From contig NZ_FQYK01000007.1 of NCBI RefSeq assembly GCF_900141715.1, positions 81,787 through 145,786 on the forward strand: a stretch of DNA of 64,000 bases, read 5' to 3'. This document shows, in pieces, positions 49,724-58,712 of this stretch. The position numbers and the translations under genes were made by a program. The notes beneath the pieces were generated by a model. The model was not told where the DNA came from, searched no databases, and saw only the letters and a program-made list of their open reading frames with translations. The DNA is from Algibacter luteus. GTDB taxonomy: Bacteria; Bacteroidota; Bacteroidia; Flavobacteriales; Flavobacteriaceae. Positions within the stretch are counted from its first letter, which is position 1. Each line of letters opens with the position of its first letter.

Positions 49724-50913
49724 TAATCTTTATAAACTTTTAGGGCTTCTTTTAAAATGTGTACAGCTTTTATTAAACTCTCTTTATCAAGTACGTAAGC
49801 AATTCTTATTTGGTTTACACCTATGCCTGGAGTTGAGTAAAACCCTTCAGCTGGAGCAACCATAATCGTTTCATTATCTACTTCAAAATGCTCTAATAAC
49901 CATTGCGCAAAATCGTCAGTATTTTTTACAGGCAACTCAACAATACAATAAAAGGCCCCTTGAGGTAGTGCAACTTTTAGTTTATCTATTTTTTGTAATT
50001 CTGAAATTAATGTATTTCTTCTTTCAACATATTCCTTGATTACATCATCAAAATAACTTTGAGGTGTATCTAGCGCCGCTTCACTAGCTATTTGCGCATA
50101 TGTTGGCGGACTTAACCTTGCCTGTGCAAATTTGAGTACCGTTTGCATAACGGTTTTGTTTTTAGAAACTAAACAACCTATACGCGCACCGCACATGCTA
50201 TATCTTTTTGACACCGAATCAATAACAACAGCGTGTTGGTCGATCCCTTCAGCCTGTAAAATTGAAAAATGTTTATGACCGTCGTAAACAAATTCTCTGT
50301 AAACTTCATCGGCCACTAAAAATAAATCATGTTTTATTGCTATTGCTGCAAGCTTTTTTATATCATCTTCAGTATATAAACAACCTGTGGGGTTCCCCGG
50401 GTTGCAAATTAATATAGCTTTGGTTTTTGGAGTAATTAATTTCTCAAAAGTTTCTATTGAGGGTAACGCAAAATTATCGTCAATATTACACACTGCAGGA
50501 ATTATATTAACACCTGAAGCTTTAGAAAATGCAATATAATTTGCATAAAAAGGCTCAGAAATAATTACTTCATCCTCAGGATCCATTATACTACTAAATA
50601 AAAAAAGTAGTGCTTCACTCGCACCTGTTGTAACAACTATGTCTTTATAAGTTACATGAATGGCATGTTTGCTGTAATATTGGGCTAATTTTTTTCTGTA
50701 TGTTTCAGATCCTTCAGATCTTGAGTAGGACAAGATTTCAATATCATTATTTTTAACCGCTTCTAAAGCAATTTCAGGGGTTCTAATATCCGGTTGACCG
50801 ATATTTAAATAATAAATTTTTCTTCCCTTCTCAATAGCCTGTTCAGCATAAGGAACAAGTTTTCGAATAGGTGAAGATGGCATATCTCGACCTTTTTTAG
50901 ATATTGTTGGCAT
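49723..50913 (-). CDS. Class I/II PLP-dependent aminotransferase
   Basis: 396 residues of the fold-type I aspartate/tyrosine aminotransferase group. Landmarks: YYLNIGQPDIRTPE, TTGASEALLFLFSS, ICNPGNPTGCLYTEDDI, LVADEVYREF, and the PLP lysine region VIDSVSKRYSMCGARIGC. The substrate cannot be fixed by eye; an aspartate or branched-chain amino-acid transaminase is possible. It is co-directional with murB (1-bp overlap), which may be coincidental. No downstream pathway genes point to a specific amino acid. Confidence 0.9.
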   Translation of the reverse strand: MPTISKKGRDMPSSPIRKLVPYAEQAIEKGRKIYYLNIGQPDIRTPEIALEAVKNNDIEILSYSRSEGSETYRKKLAQYYSKHAIHVTYKDIVVTTGASEALLFLFSSIMDPEDEVIISEPFYANYIAFSKASGVNIIPAVCNIDDNFALPSIETFEKLITPKTKAILICNPGNPTGCLYTEDDIKKLAAIAIKHDLFLVADEVYREFVYDGHKHFSILQAEGIDQHAVVIDSVSKRYSMCGARIGCLVSKNKTVMQTVLKFAQARLSPPTYAQIASEAALDTPQSYFDDVIKEYVERRNTLISELQKIDKLKVALPQGAFYCIVELPVKNTDDFAQWLLEHFEVDNETIMVAPAEGFYSTPGIGVNQIRIAYVLDKESLIKAVHILKEALKVYKD

Positions 50914-51036
50914 TATTAACTGTTTGGCTACAAAGTTGAGAAAATTATCTTAAAGTTTTTTTAAAATACGCTAGTAAATAAAAATGCTCGATTAAAGATT
51001 TGTAAATTGATATTCTAATTAATTATTTTCTCTTCG

Positions 51037-52362
51037 ATGAATAAATGGTTTTATGCCTTATTGTTTGTTTTAAGTATATGCCTTTCTGGATATTCTCAAG
51101 ATAAATTTGTTATTCAGAATAAAAAGCAATCGGATAAAATTCGATTTAAATCGGTTAATAACTTAATTATCATTCCTCTTGAAATTAATGGTGTTACACT
51201 TTCATTTTTATTAGACACGGGAGTGAGTAAACCAATAATATTTAACTTCTTAAACGTCTCAGATTCGCTAAAAATAAAAAATACTACTACAATTCATTTA
51301 AGAGGTTTAGGTGGAGGAGATACGGTAGAAGCCTTAAAGTCTACCAACAACGTTATTAAAATAGGAGAGGCTGTCAAGTTAAAACAAGATTTATATGCTG
51401 TTTTTAATAATAATTTAAATTTTGCGCCTAGGTTAGGTGTTCCTGTTCATGGTATAATAGGTTTAGATGTATTTAAAGACTTGGTTGTTGAAATAAATTA
51501 TGCTTCTGGCTATTTAAGGCTTACTATGCCTGAAAAATACAAGTATAAATCATGCAAAAAATGCGAAAGAATCAATCTGGAGTTTTACAATGGTAAACCT
51601 TATATAAATGCCAAGGTTACCATAAAAAACAAGGAAATACCAGTTAAATTATTAATTGATTCTGGCGGTAGTGATGCTTTGTGGTTATTTGAAGACGACT
51701 CTTTGGGCATTACATGTGGTGATAAATATTTTGAAGATTTTCTTGGTCTTGGATTAAACGGAAGTGTTTATGGAAAACGTTCTAAAATAGAAGCATTTTC
51801 ATTAAATAGTTTTGTACTTAAAGATGCCAATGTGGCCTATCCAAACGATGAGAATATATTTTTTGCAAAGAAAATAAAAGACAGAAATGGTAGTGTTTCA
51901 GGAAATATATTAAAACGGTTTAATATTATTTTCGATTACCAAAATGCAAAAATGACAATTTCTAAGAATAGTAAGTTTAAAGAGAGTTTTAGTTATAATA
52001 AAAGTGGTATGGAGCTCGCTCATGATGGGGTGAGAATATTAAGAGAAATTAAACGTAGCGCAATTAAAGCAAACAGTAATACTCAAAGTACTAATGATGG
52101 TATTGTTTTAGGCAACCAATATAAATTATCGTTAAAACCAGCTTATGCGATTGTTGAATTACGATCAGGTTCGCCCGCGGAGGAGGCCGGTTTACAAATA
52201 GGAGATATTATTATAAGTATAAATGGCAAGCAAACCTATCAATTATCACTTCAACAAGTTATGCATCTATTTTATGAAGAACATGATAAAAAAATGAAGA
52301 TTAGAGTAGATAGGAATGGTAAATATTTAACATTCAATTTTAAACTAAAAAAATTGTTATAA
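51037..52362 (+). CDS. Secreted aspartyl protease (retropepsin-like) with PDZ domain
   Basis: 441 residues with a signal peptide (MNKWFYALLFVLSICLSGYS). Two retropepsin-type halves carry LLDTGVSKPIIF and LIDSGGSDALWLF as the catalytic Asp motifs (DTG and DSG). A PDZ domain follows (about 370-430: AYAIVELRSGSPAEEAGLQIGDIIISINGKQTYQLSLQQV), probably binding C-terminal peptides. The combination of two aspartyl-protease domains and a PDZ is common in Bacteroidota exported proteins of unknown substrate. A terminator follows. Confidence 0.87.
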   Translation: MNKWFYALLFVLSICLSGYSQDKFVIQNKKQSDKIRFKSVNNLIIIPLEINGVTLSFLLDTGVSKPIIFNFLNVSDSLKIKNTTTIHLRGLGGGDTVEALKSTNNVIKIGEAVKLKQDLYAVFNNNLNFAPRLGVPVHGIIGLDVFKDLVVEINYASGYLRLTMPEKYKYKSCKKCERINLEFYNGKPYINAKVTIKNKEIPVKLLIDSGGSDALWLFEDDSLGITCGDKYFEDFLGLGLNGSVYGKRSKIEAFSLNSFVLKDANVAYPNDENIFFAKKIKDRNGSVSGNILKRFNIIFDYQNAKMTISKNSKFKESFSYNKSGMELAHDGVRILREIKRSAIKANSNTQSTNDGIVLGNQYKLSLKPAYAIVELRSGSPAEEAGLQIGDIIISINGKQTYQLSLQQVMHLFYEEHDKKMKIRVDRNGKYLTFNFKLKKLL

Positions 52363-52367
52363 GACAT

Positions 52368-52402
52368 AAAAAAAGGCTTGAAAATTATTCAAGCCTTTTT
52401 TA
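52368..52402. terminator. Bidirectional terminator between protease and DUF1573 genes
   Basis: GGCTTGAA-AATTA-TTCAAGCC, with an A-run on the left and a T-run on the right; it lies between convergent stops at 52362 and 52423. Confidence 0.85.
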
Positions 52403-52422
52403 CTTAATGTGTTTATCTTTTA

Positions 52423-52839
52423 CTATTGCTGCATAACGCTTTTTTCTTGTTTGTCAAGAACACTTACTTTACTAGGGTCAATGACTTCACCTTTAATTTT
52501 TAATGCAACAGTTGGAGTTTCAGCATTCGAAATTACCGTTATTGTTTTTCTAATTGGGTTTACTCTATTCGTATCATACTTAACCTCAATTTCTCCAGTT
52601 TTTCCTGGTAAAATTGGATCTTTAGGTTTTTTTGGTATTGTACATCCACAAGTAGATGAAACTTTAGATATTATCAAAGGTTCATTGCCAGTATTTGTAA
52701 ATTCAAACACACGTACACCATTCGACCCTTTTTCTATTGTTCCGTAATCAATAACTTCAGATTTAAATTCAATTTTAGCTTGAGCGTTTACAGTAAAACT
52801 GATTAAACCAATAAATAAAATAGTAATTAATTGTTTCAT
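52423..52839 (-). CDS. DUF1573 domain exported protein
   Basis: 138 residues. Signal peptide (MKQLITILFIGLISFTVNAQ) followed by a single DUF1573 immunoglobulin-like domain: VIDYGTIEKGSNGVRVFEFTNTGNEPLIISKVSSTCGCTIPKKP, with the family hallmark CGCT, then IEVKYDTNRVNPIRKTITVISNA. These domains are typical of Bacteroidota envelope proteins; function unknown. A promoter lies about 90 bp upstream on the minus strand (52925-52956). Confidence 0.87.
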   Translation of the reverse strand: MKQLITILFIGLISFTVNAQAKIEFKSEVIDYGTIEKGSNGVRVFEFTNTGNEPLIISKVSSTCGCTIPKKPKDPILPGKTGEIEVKYDTNRVNPIRKTITVISNAETPTVALKIKGEVIDPSKVSVLDKQEKSVMQQ

Positions 52840-52924
52840 GATTCTATTTTTTGTTGTTTTTTGTTTTTCTTGTTTTACCCTGAAATCTTCAAGGTTTTGG
52901 TTAAAATTCGTTCATTTAACAAGT

Positions 52925-52956
52925 CAAACATAGTTACTTTTTCTACAACCTACAAA
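52925..52956 (-). promoter_or_regulatory. Promoter of the DUF1573 gene
   Basis: On the minus strand: TTTG (52953-52956), 20 bp, TATGTTTG (52925-52932), near-consensus. The stretch 52840-53083 otherwise holds nothing recognised. Confidence 0.5.
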
Positions 52957-53083
52957 AATAATAGACGTAATGCAGGGATATTAACATATTCAACTCGTTC
53001 AAAAGTACGTATAGCTTTTAATGAAATAGCCCATATACAGCTTAAATATGTTGTTTTCAATATTATCATTAAACTTATATGGC

Positions 53084-53114
53084 TTTCATAGAAAAAGAAA
53101 TATAAGTACTTTTG
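53084..53114 (+). promoter_or_regulatory. Promoter of valS
   Basis: TTTC (53084-53087), 19 bp, TACTTTTG (53107-53114): the -7 is perfect, the -33 has one mismatch. The transcript would start about 53121, 24 bp before the ATG. Confidence 0.55.
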
Positions 53115-53144
53115 CAAATCATTATTCAAAAACTATTCCAAAGC

Positions 53145-55781
53145 ATGCAAATTCCATCAAAATATGATGCAAGTCAGGTAGAAAGTAAGTGGTACGATTA
53201 CTGGATGAAACATAATTATTTTCATTCTACACCCGATGAAAGAGAGCCTTACACTATAGTTATTCCTCCACCAAACGTTACTGGAGTACTTCACATGGGG
53301 CACATGCTTAATAACACCATTCAAGATGTTTTAATACGTCGTGCACGTTTATTAGGTAAAAATGCTTGTTGGGTGCCAGGTACAGATCATGCATCTATCG
53401 CCACCGAGGCTAAAGTTGTTGCCAAGTTAAAAGAGCAGGGGATTGATAAAAATGACTTATCGAGAGATGAATTTTTAAAACATGCTTGGGACTGGACGCA
53501 CGAATATGGCGGTGTGATTTTAGAACAGCTTAAAAAACTTGGATGCTCTTGTGATTGGGATAGAACCAAATTTACCATGGATGATGACATGAGTGAAGCC
53601 GTTATAAAAGTTTTTGTTGATTTATATGAAAAAGGTTTGATTTACCGAGGTTATAGAATGGTAAATTGGGATCCAGAGGCAAAAACGACATTGTCTGATG
53701 AAGAAGTAATTTATGAAGAAAAACAAGGTAATCTTTACTATTTAAATTATAAAATTGAAGGGAGTAATGATGCTTTAACGATAGCAACTACGCGACCTGA
53801 AACCATTTTTGGTGATACAGCAATTTGTATTAATCCGAACGATGAGCGTTTTACGCACTTACGTGGAAAAAAAGCCATTGTACCAATTTGTAATCGAGTT
53901 ATTCCAATTATTGAGGATGAATATGTTGATATTGAGTTTGGTACAGGTTGTTTAAAAGTAACACCTGCGCACGATGAAAACGACAAGGTTTTAGGAGATA
54001 AACATAATCTTGAAGTAATCGATATTTTTAATGAAGATGCCTCGTTAAATAGTTTTGGCTTGCATTACCAAGGAAAAGATCGTTTTGAGGTAAGAAAAGA
54101 TATAATTGAAGAACTAAAATCAGAAGGTGTTTTAATTAAAACTGAAACACATACCAATAACGTAGGAACTTCAGAACGAACCAAAGCCGTTATTGAACCT
54201 CGCTTAAGCGACCAGTGGTTTTTGAAAATGGAAACCTTGGCTAAACCAGCAATTGAAGCTGTTTTGGGGGAGAATCCAGATATCAATTTATTTCCAAAAA
54301 AGTTTGAAAACACCTATCGCCATTGGATGGAAAACATTCGCGATTGGAATATATCCAGACAATTAATGTGGGGGCAACAAATACCGGCTTATTACTATGG
54401 TGATGGAAAAGAAGATTTTGTTGTTGCTGAAAGTATTGATTTGGCATTAGAAAAAGCGAAACAAAAAACCAATAATCAAGAATTGACAGTTGATAATCTT
54501 ACGCAAGATAAAGATGCTTTAGATACTTGGTTCTCCTCGTGGTTGTGGCCAATTAGCGTTTTTGATGGTATTCGTAATCCTGACAATGAAGATATTAATT
54601 ATTATTACCCAACAAACGATTTAGTAACCGGACCAGATATTTTATTTTTCTGGGTGGCTCGAATGATTATTTCTGGGTATGAATATAAAGGTAAAAAACC
54701 TTTTGAAAATGTTTATTTAACAGGATTGGTGCGCGATAAGCAGCGCCGAAAAATGAGTAAATCTTTAGGAAATTCTCCTGATGCTTTAAAACTTATTGAA
54801 GCATATGGTGCTGATGGTGTGCGTGTAGGTTTACTATTAAGTTCGGCAGCAGGTAACGATTTAATGTTTGATGAAGCGCTCTGCCAACAAGGAAAAGGTT
54901 TTGGCAATAAAATATGGAATGCATTTCGCTTAATTCAAGGTTGGGAAATCGATGAAAATATTCCGCAACCAGAAACAGCAAAAATAGGATTAGAATGGTA
55001 CGAAGCTAAGTTTCAAAAAACTTTAATTGAAATTGAAGACCATTTTAGTAAATACAGATTAAGCGATGCCTTGATGAGTATTTATAAATTGATAATGGAC
55101 GATTTTTCTTCTTGGCTTTTAGAAATTATAAAACCAGCATATCAAAAACCAATTGATGCAAAAACTTATAAATCGGTTATTGAAGCTTTAGAAAATAATC
55201 TTAAAATTCTTCATCCGTTTATGCCATTTTTAACCGAAGAAATTTGGCAATATATTTCTGAGAGAACGCCAGGAGAAGCGTTAATTGTAGCTAAATGGCC
55301 TGAAAATAAAGCTATAAATGAAAATCTAATAACAGAGTTTGAATTTGCAGCAGAGGTTGTTTCTGGAATAAGAAATGTTAGAAAACAAAAGAATATCGCT
55401 TTTAAAGATGCGATAGGTTTTTCAGTGATTAATAATGAAAACACAAGTCCTAATTTTAATACCGTTATTGCGAAATTAGGAAATCTTGAAAGCATTAAAG
55501 AAACTTCTGAAGCCATTGATGGTGCATTGACTTTTAGAGTAAAATCTAACGAGTATTTTATTCCTATGGTTGGTGCTATTGATGTTGAGGCTGAAATCAA
55601 AAAATTAACCGAAGAATTAAATTATACTGAAGGCTTTTTGAAATCGGTGCAAAAGAAATTATCTAACGAACGATTTGTAGCAGGGGCTCCTGAACAAGTT
55701 GTAGCTAGTGAAAAGAAAAAAGAAGCAGATGCTTTAGCTAAAATCGAAACCTTGAAGGCAAGTTTAGCTAGCTTGGGTTAA
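53145..55781 (+). CDS. valS: Valine-tRNA ligase
   Basis: Class I aminoacyl-tRNA synthetase charging tRNA-Val. 878 residues from ATG 53145 ([20 protein letters not shown]). Motifs: the HIGH-type [27 protein letters not shown], the editing domain ([16 protein letters not shown] and [16 protein letters not shown]), [12 protein letters not shown], and KMSKS in [17 protein letters not shown]. The C-terminal coiled coil (about 815-870) is present. An upstream TTG in frame was rejected because the ATG agrees with the family N-terminus and lies after the promoter. Confidence 0.97.
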   Translation: MQIPSKYDASQVESKWYDYWMKHNYFHSTPDEREPYTIVIPPPNVTGVLHMGHMLNNTIQDVLIRRARLLGKNACWVPGTDHASIATEAKVVAKLKEQGIDKNDLSRDEFLKHAWDWTHEYGGVILEQLKKLGCSCDWDRTKFTMDDDMSEAVIKVFVDLYEKGLIYRGYRMVNWDPEAKTTLSDEEVIYEEKQGNLYYLNYKIEGSNDALTIATTRPETIFGDTAICINPNDERFTHLRGKKAIVPICNRVIPIIEDEYVDIEFGTGCLKVTPAHDENDKVLGDKHNLEVIDIFNEDASLNSFGLHYQGKDRFEVRKDIIEELKSEGVLIKTETHTNNVGTSERTKAVIEPRLSDQWFLKMETLAKPAIEAVLGENPDINLFPKKFENTYRHWMENIRDWNISRQLMWGQQIPAYYYGDGKEDFVVAESIDLALEKAKQKTNNQELTVDNLTQDKDALDTWFSSWLWPISVFDGIRNPDNEDINYYYPTNDLVTGPDILFFWVARMIISGYEYKGKKPFENVYLTGLVRDKQRRKMSKSLGNSPDALKLIEAYGADGVRVGLLLSSAAGNDLMFDEALCQQGKGFGNKIWNAFRLIQGWEIDENIPQPETAKIGLEWYEAKFQKTLIEIEDHFSKYRLSDALMSIYKLIMDDFSSWLLEIIKPAYQKPIDAKTYKSVIEALENNLKILHPFMPFLTEEIWQYISERTPGEALIVAKWPENKAINENLITEFEFAAEVVSGIRNVRKQKNIAFKDAIGFSVINNENTSPNFNTVIAKLGNLESIKETSEAIDGALTFRVKSNEYFIPMVGAIDVEAEIKKLTEELNYTEGFLKSVQKKLSNERFVAGAPEQVVASEKKKEADALAKIETLKASLASLG

Positions 55782-55791
55782 TTCGTTTATT

Positions 55792-56178
55792 CTATTCTTT
55801 AATTCCTGTCGAGGGAGCTGTAAATCCTCGTTTTGGACAATAGGTTATGCCGTAAAGTTTACCATCTTTTAAATATCCTGAATGATAGTATTCATTGCTT
55901 TGATCTGTAGTGGAGAATGCAAAATACAATTCTGGCCAATTGTTATTTAGTATGCCGTTTGTAATTTCGCTACTGTAGAATGTTCCATTAAAGGCATTTT
56001 TATTTATAGTTTTCACGACAAAATATTGAAAATATTCATCAGAATCTGGAGTTGGCCTTAAGTCTATCTTCCAATTGCCAATAAAAGAATTGCTAGTTTC
56101 TGAAGTTTTTGAAGGTGCTTCTTGCGCTACACCATATTTTGGTAATGACAGAAACAACATAAATATTAAATATTTCAT
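55792..56178 (-). CDS. Small exported protein, unknown function
   Basis: 128 residues. Signal peptide (MKYLIFMLFLSLPKYGVAQ) followed by a small beta-rich domain with SFIGNWKIDLRPTPDSDEYFQYFVVKTINKNAFNGTFYSSEI and GYLKDGKLYGITYCPKRGFTAPS; resembles lipocalin-like/META-type small folds of secreted flavobacterial proteins, but I do not recognise the family. Convergent with valS, 10 bp apart. Confidence 0.7.
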   Translation of the reverse strand: MKYLIFMLFLSLPKYGVAQEAPSKTSETSNSFIGNWKIDLRPTPDSDEYFQYFVVKTINKNAFNGTFYSSEITNGILNNNWPELYFAFSTTDQSNEYYHSGYLKDGKLYGITYCPKRGFTAPSTGIKE

Positions 56179-56251
56179 CTTATAGTAATTATTATAAAAC
56201 GAAGATACTCAATTCTTTATAAGGGGCCAATGGGCTTTATAATAGGGGTTT

Positions 56252-56518
56252 CTATTCTCTGTATAAAAAATAGTTATTTACCAAGTCGATGTAGTTTTGT
56301 TTAGCTTCGTCTTCGCTTAAGCTTTTAGCTTGAAATAGTGCATTGGTTTTAAAAGCATTAATTATAGGTTTTTTGCTTCTTGGTTTGCCGTAGTCGTTAG
56401 TTGCTTTTTTATAATAAGCATATAATTTTAAAAGTGTATCAGCGGGAAAAGGCTCGGTATGAGCATTAACGCGATCTACAGCCTCAAGAAATTCTATGTC
56501 TAATTTTTTACTACTCAT
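56252..56518 (-). CDS. Acyl-CoA-binding protein
   Basis: 88 residues from ATG 56518 (MSSKKLDIEFLEAVDRVNAH). The ACBP fold is clear: LKLYAYYKKATNDYGKPRSK holds the YaYYKQAT-type acyl-CoA-binding motif with its Lys and Tyr, followed by INAFKTNALFQAKSLSEDEAKQNYIDLVNN. Binds long-chain acyl-CoA esters in the cytosol. It overlaps psd by 8 bp (ATGAGTAG), fitting a lipid-metabolism operon with psd and cdsA. Confidence 0.9.
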   Translation of the reverse strand: MSSKKLDIEFLEAVDRVNAHTEPFPADTLLKLYAYYKKATNDYGKPRSKKPIINAFKTNALFQAKSLSEDEAKQNYIDLVNNYFLYRE

Positions 56519-57167
56519 TAATTTCTGCGATAATACTTTCGCCACCTCGAACTTTATGGTTTAACGCAACCTTAATTTTAGTGTCTAATGGTAAGAATAA
56601 GTCCACCCTAGATCCGAATTTTATAAATCCAGATTCTCCACCTTGAATGGCTACATCGTCAACTTTTGCGTAATTTACAATACGTTTTGCTAATGCTCCA
56701 GCTATTTGTCTGTGTAATACTTTACCGTATGTTTTGTTTTCTACAACAACAGTTGTTCGTTCGTTTTCTTCACTGGCTTTAGGATGCCATGCTACTAAAT
56801 ACTTTCCAGGATGGTATTTACTAAACACCACTTTGCCTCCAATTGGATAACGCGTTACATGCACATTTATTGGGGACATAAATACACTTACTTGTAAGCG
56901 TTTGTCTTTAAAATATTCTTTTTCAAAAACTTCTTCAATCACCACTACTTTTCCGTCAACAGGTGATATAACTTGACCGTCGTTGAGAGCAGTGTTTCTT
57001 TTAGGGTTTCTAAAAAATTGTAATATTAAAAATAGAAATATTAACAAAGCGATCATGATAAGTGTTCTCAGCCACATGATATCAATAAAATAATCAGTTA
57101 GTAAATAACCCCCAACAACAAGTATCAGAGTTATCACTATAATTTTATGTCCTTCTTTATGAAACAT
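56511..57167 (-). CDS. psd: Phosphatidylserine decarboxylase (PSD-A type)
   Basis: Makes phosphatidylethanolamine from phosphatidylserine. 218 residues, the short bacterial form. N-terminal membrane helices (about 10-50), then VISPVDGKVVVIEEVFEKEY, SVFMSPINVHVTRYPIGGKV, and the self-cleavage motif FIKFGSRVDLFLP, where Gly-Ser would be cut to form the pyruvoyl group. Overlaps cdsA by 11 bp and the acyl-CoA-binding protein by 8 bp, consistent with coupled translation in one phospholipid operon. Confidence 0.93.
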   Translation of the reverse strand: MFHKEGHKIIVITLILVVGGYLLTDYFIDIMWLRTLIMIALLIFLFLILQFFRNPKRNTALNDGQVISPVDGKVVVIEEVFEKEYFKDKRLQVSVFMSPINVHVTRYPIGGKVVFSKYHPGKYLVAWHPKASEENERTTVVVENKTYGKVLHRQIAGALAKRIVNYAKVDDVAIQGGESGFIKFGSRVDLFLPLDTKIKVALNHKVRGGESIIAEINE

Positions 57168-57981
57168 ATTTCAATATTTTTAAAAATAAATATACAAATG
57201 GTGCAGCAAAAATAATACTGTCAAGTCTGTCTAATAATCCGCCATGACCAGGCATGATTACACCACTATCTTTTACCTTAGCTTGTCTTTTAAATTTAGA
57301 TTCTATGAGGTCGCCTAAGGTGCCAAACACACTAATTATAATGCTTAAAATTAGCCAACTTGTAAAATCTAAAGTCTCGGTAAAGGTAGTAATAAAATAA
57401 CTTGCGATACATGAAAAAAACAACCCACCAATAAATCCTTCAACAGTTTTTTTAGGTGAAATAATTTCAAAAAGTTTTTGTTTCCCAAAGTTTTTTCCAA
57501 CCAAATAAGCAAAAGAATCATTAACCCAAACTAAAATGAAAGCACCTAGTAAAATTTTTGGATTGTACGTGTCTTGAAAATAATTTGCTATTAATATTAA
57601 AAAAACAAAAGCACTAGATAAATAAAATGTGGTAAGTAAAAAGCGCTTGGTGCTAAATAACGGGATGCTTTTAATAGAAAATAAATCTTTAATTAAAAAT
57701 AGATTTATAAATATGGATAAAACCGTTAAAATCTGTGTGGCTTCTTTTAATCCCGTATCTGTTTTGAGAACAACTTGCCAATATCCAAAAATAGCGTATA
57801 TAATAATAAAAATAAGATACGGAATATTGCTTTTTAGCTGAATCAATTTTTTAAATTCGGCCAAACAAATAAGTCCGAATACAAAAAATAGTAAACTTAG
57901 TGCGTGTTCAAAACAAAGACTAATGAGTAATAATGCAACATAGATTAAACCAGAAAGTGATCGTACAAGCGTTTCCTTCAT
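57157..57981 (-). CDS. cdsA: Phosphatidate cytidylyltransferase
   Basis: Makes CDP-diacylglycerol from phosphatidate and CTP in the inner membrane. 274 residues with seven or eight hydrophobic segments. The conserved C-terminal signature is present: WVNDSFAYLVGKNFGKQKLFEIISPKKTVEGFIGGLF and GDLIESKFKRQAKVKDSGVIMPGHGGLLDRLDS. The gene overlaps psd by 11 bp and is 1 bp from the LUD gene. Confidence 0.94.
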   Translation of the reverse strand: MKETLVRSLSGLIYVALLLISLCFEHALSLLFFVFGLICLAEFKKLIQLKSNIPYLIFIIIYAIFGYWQVVLKTDTGLKEATQILTVLSIFINLFLIKDLFSIKSIPLFSTKRFLLTTFYLSSAFVFLILIANYFQDTYNPKILLGAFILVWVNDSFAYLVGKNFGKQKLFEIISPKKTVEGFIGGLFFSCIASYFITTFTETLDFTSWLILSIIISVFGTLGDLIESKFKRQAKVKDSGVIMPGHGGLLDRLDSIIFAAPFVYLFLKILKYVS

Positions 57982-57982
57982 G

Positions 57983-58591
57983 TTATAAATCTTCTAACAG
58001 TAAAAGGTATAGGTTTTTAGCGCTACTACCATAACTCAAAAAATCTTTCTCATCGCCAGATTTAAAATGTTTAATGGTCGTAATATTTGTAGGGATGCGT
58101 TGTTTGTTTTTAGATTTAATTCCACGTAAACCTTCGCCAATGTTTTCAACAATTTGGCTAGTGGTGGCAAAAACAATAAAATTAAAAGGAAGCTCTGGAA
58201 GTTTTTTTTCAAATATTTGTTTTGATGAAATTAATAATGATCCATCATTAGCAATCAAATTTTCACAAGTGGTTAAAAAATAAGTCGCTTCACTAATTTT
58301 TTTCGTTGGAAGTAAATGAGAGTTTTTGAATTTCTCTTTTAAATCAGAGTCCAACATTAAAACTTGTTCTTCTTCCCAACTATTTTCTTCGATAATATTC
58401 CCAAGATTACTGTAAATTTCAGTTAAATTTTCGCAATACAAGAACTTACCGCCATTAGCTTTAAAGTTTATAGTAAACCTTTCGTCTATTGGTAGTTTTA
58501 TCTCCGGCATATATTTGCCACGGTCGTCAGATTTTAATTCTTCACCTGAACGTTCAGATTTAGAACCAAAAATTTTTCTAAAAAGACTCAT
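57983..58591 (-). CDS. LUD-domain (LutC/YkgG) protein
   Basis: 202 residues with an LUD domain: the ADYFLTTCENLIANDGSLLISSKQIFEKKLPELPFNFIVFATTSQIVENIGEGLRGIKSK stretch matches LutC/YkgG. LutC contributes to lactate use as part of LutABC, but LutA and LutB are not in the window; in flavobacteria this gene regularly sits between ftsH and cdsA, so its role may be different. First gene of the LUD-cdsA-psd-ACBP operon; a terminator of the upstream ftsH operon lies at 58639. Confidence 0.88.
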   Translation of the reverse strand: MSLFRKIFGSKSERSGEELKSDDRGKYMPEIKLPIDERFTINFKANGGKFLYCENLTEIYSNLGNIIEENSWEEEQVLMLDSDLKEKFKNSHLLPTKKISEATYFLTTCENLIANDGSLLISSKQIFEKKLPELPFNFIVFATTSQIVENIGEGLRGIKSKNKQRIPTNITTIKHFKSGDEKDFLSYGSSAKNLYLLLLEDL

Positions 58592-58638
58592 TTAATGTAT
58601 TGCTATTAACTGAATATATTCTGAGGTTTTCCAAATAT

Positions 58639-58679
58639 AAAAAATCTTAAATTAACCTTACGATTAATTCAAGATTTTT
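58639..58679 (-). terminator. Terminator of the rsfS-ftsH operon
   Basis: On the minus strand AAAAATCTTGAATTAATC...TTAATTTAAGATTTTT, a stem of about 15 bp with small mismatches, followed by T-rich sequence, 33 bp after the ftsH stop. Confidence 0.7.
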
Positions 58680-58712
58680 ACCAAATGCTTAACAAATAGT
58701 AATGGTTTGGAC

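Noticed and set aside
52840..53083. Possible regulatory RNA or T-box-like leader before valS
   Set aside because: No T-box core, specifier loop or antiterminator was seen, T-boxes are not expected in Bacteroidota, and the mapped promoter leaves a leader of only about 24 bases.
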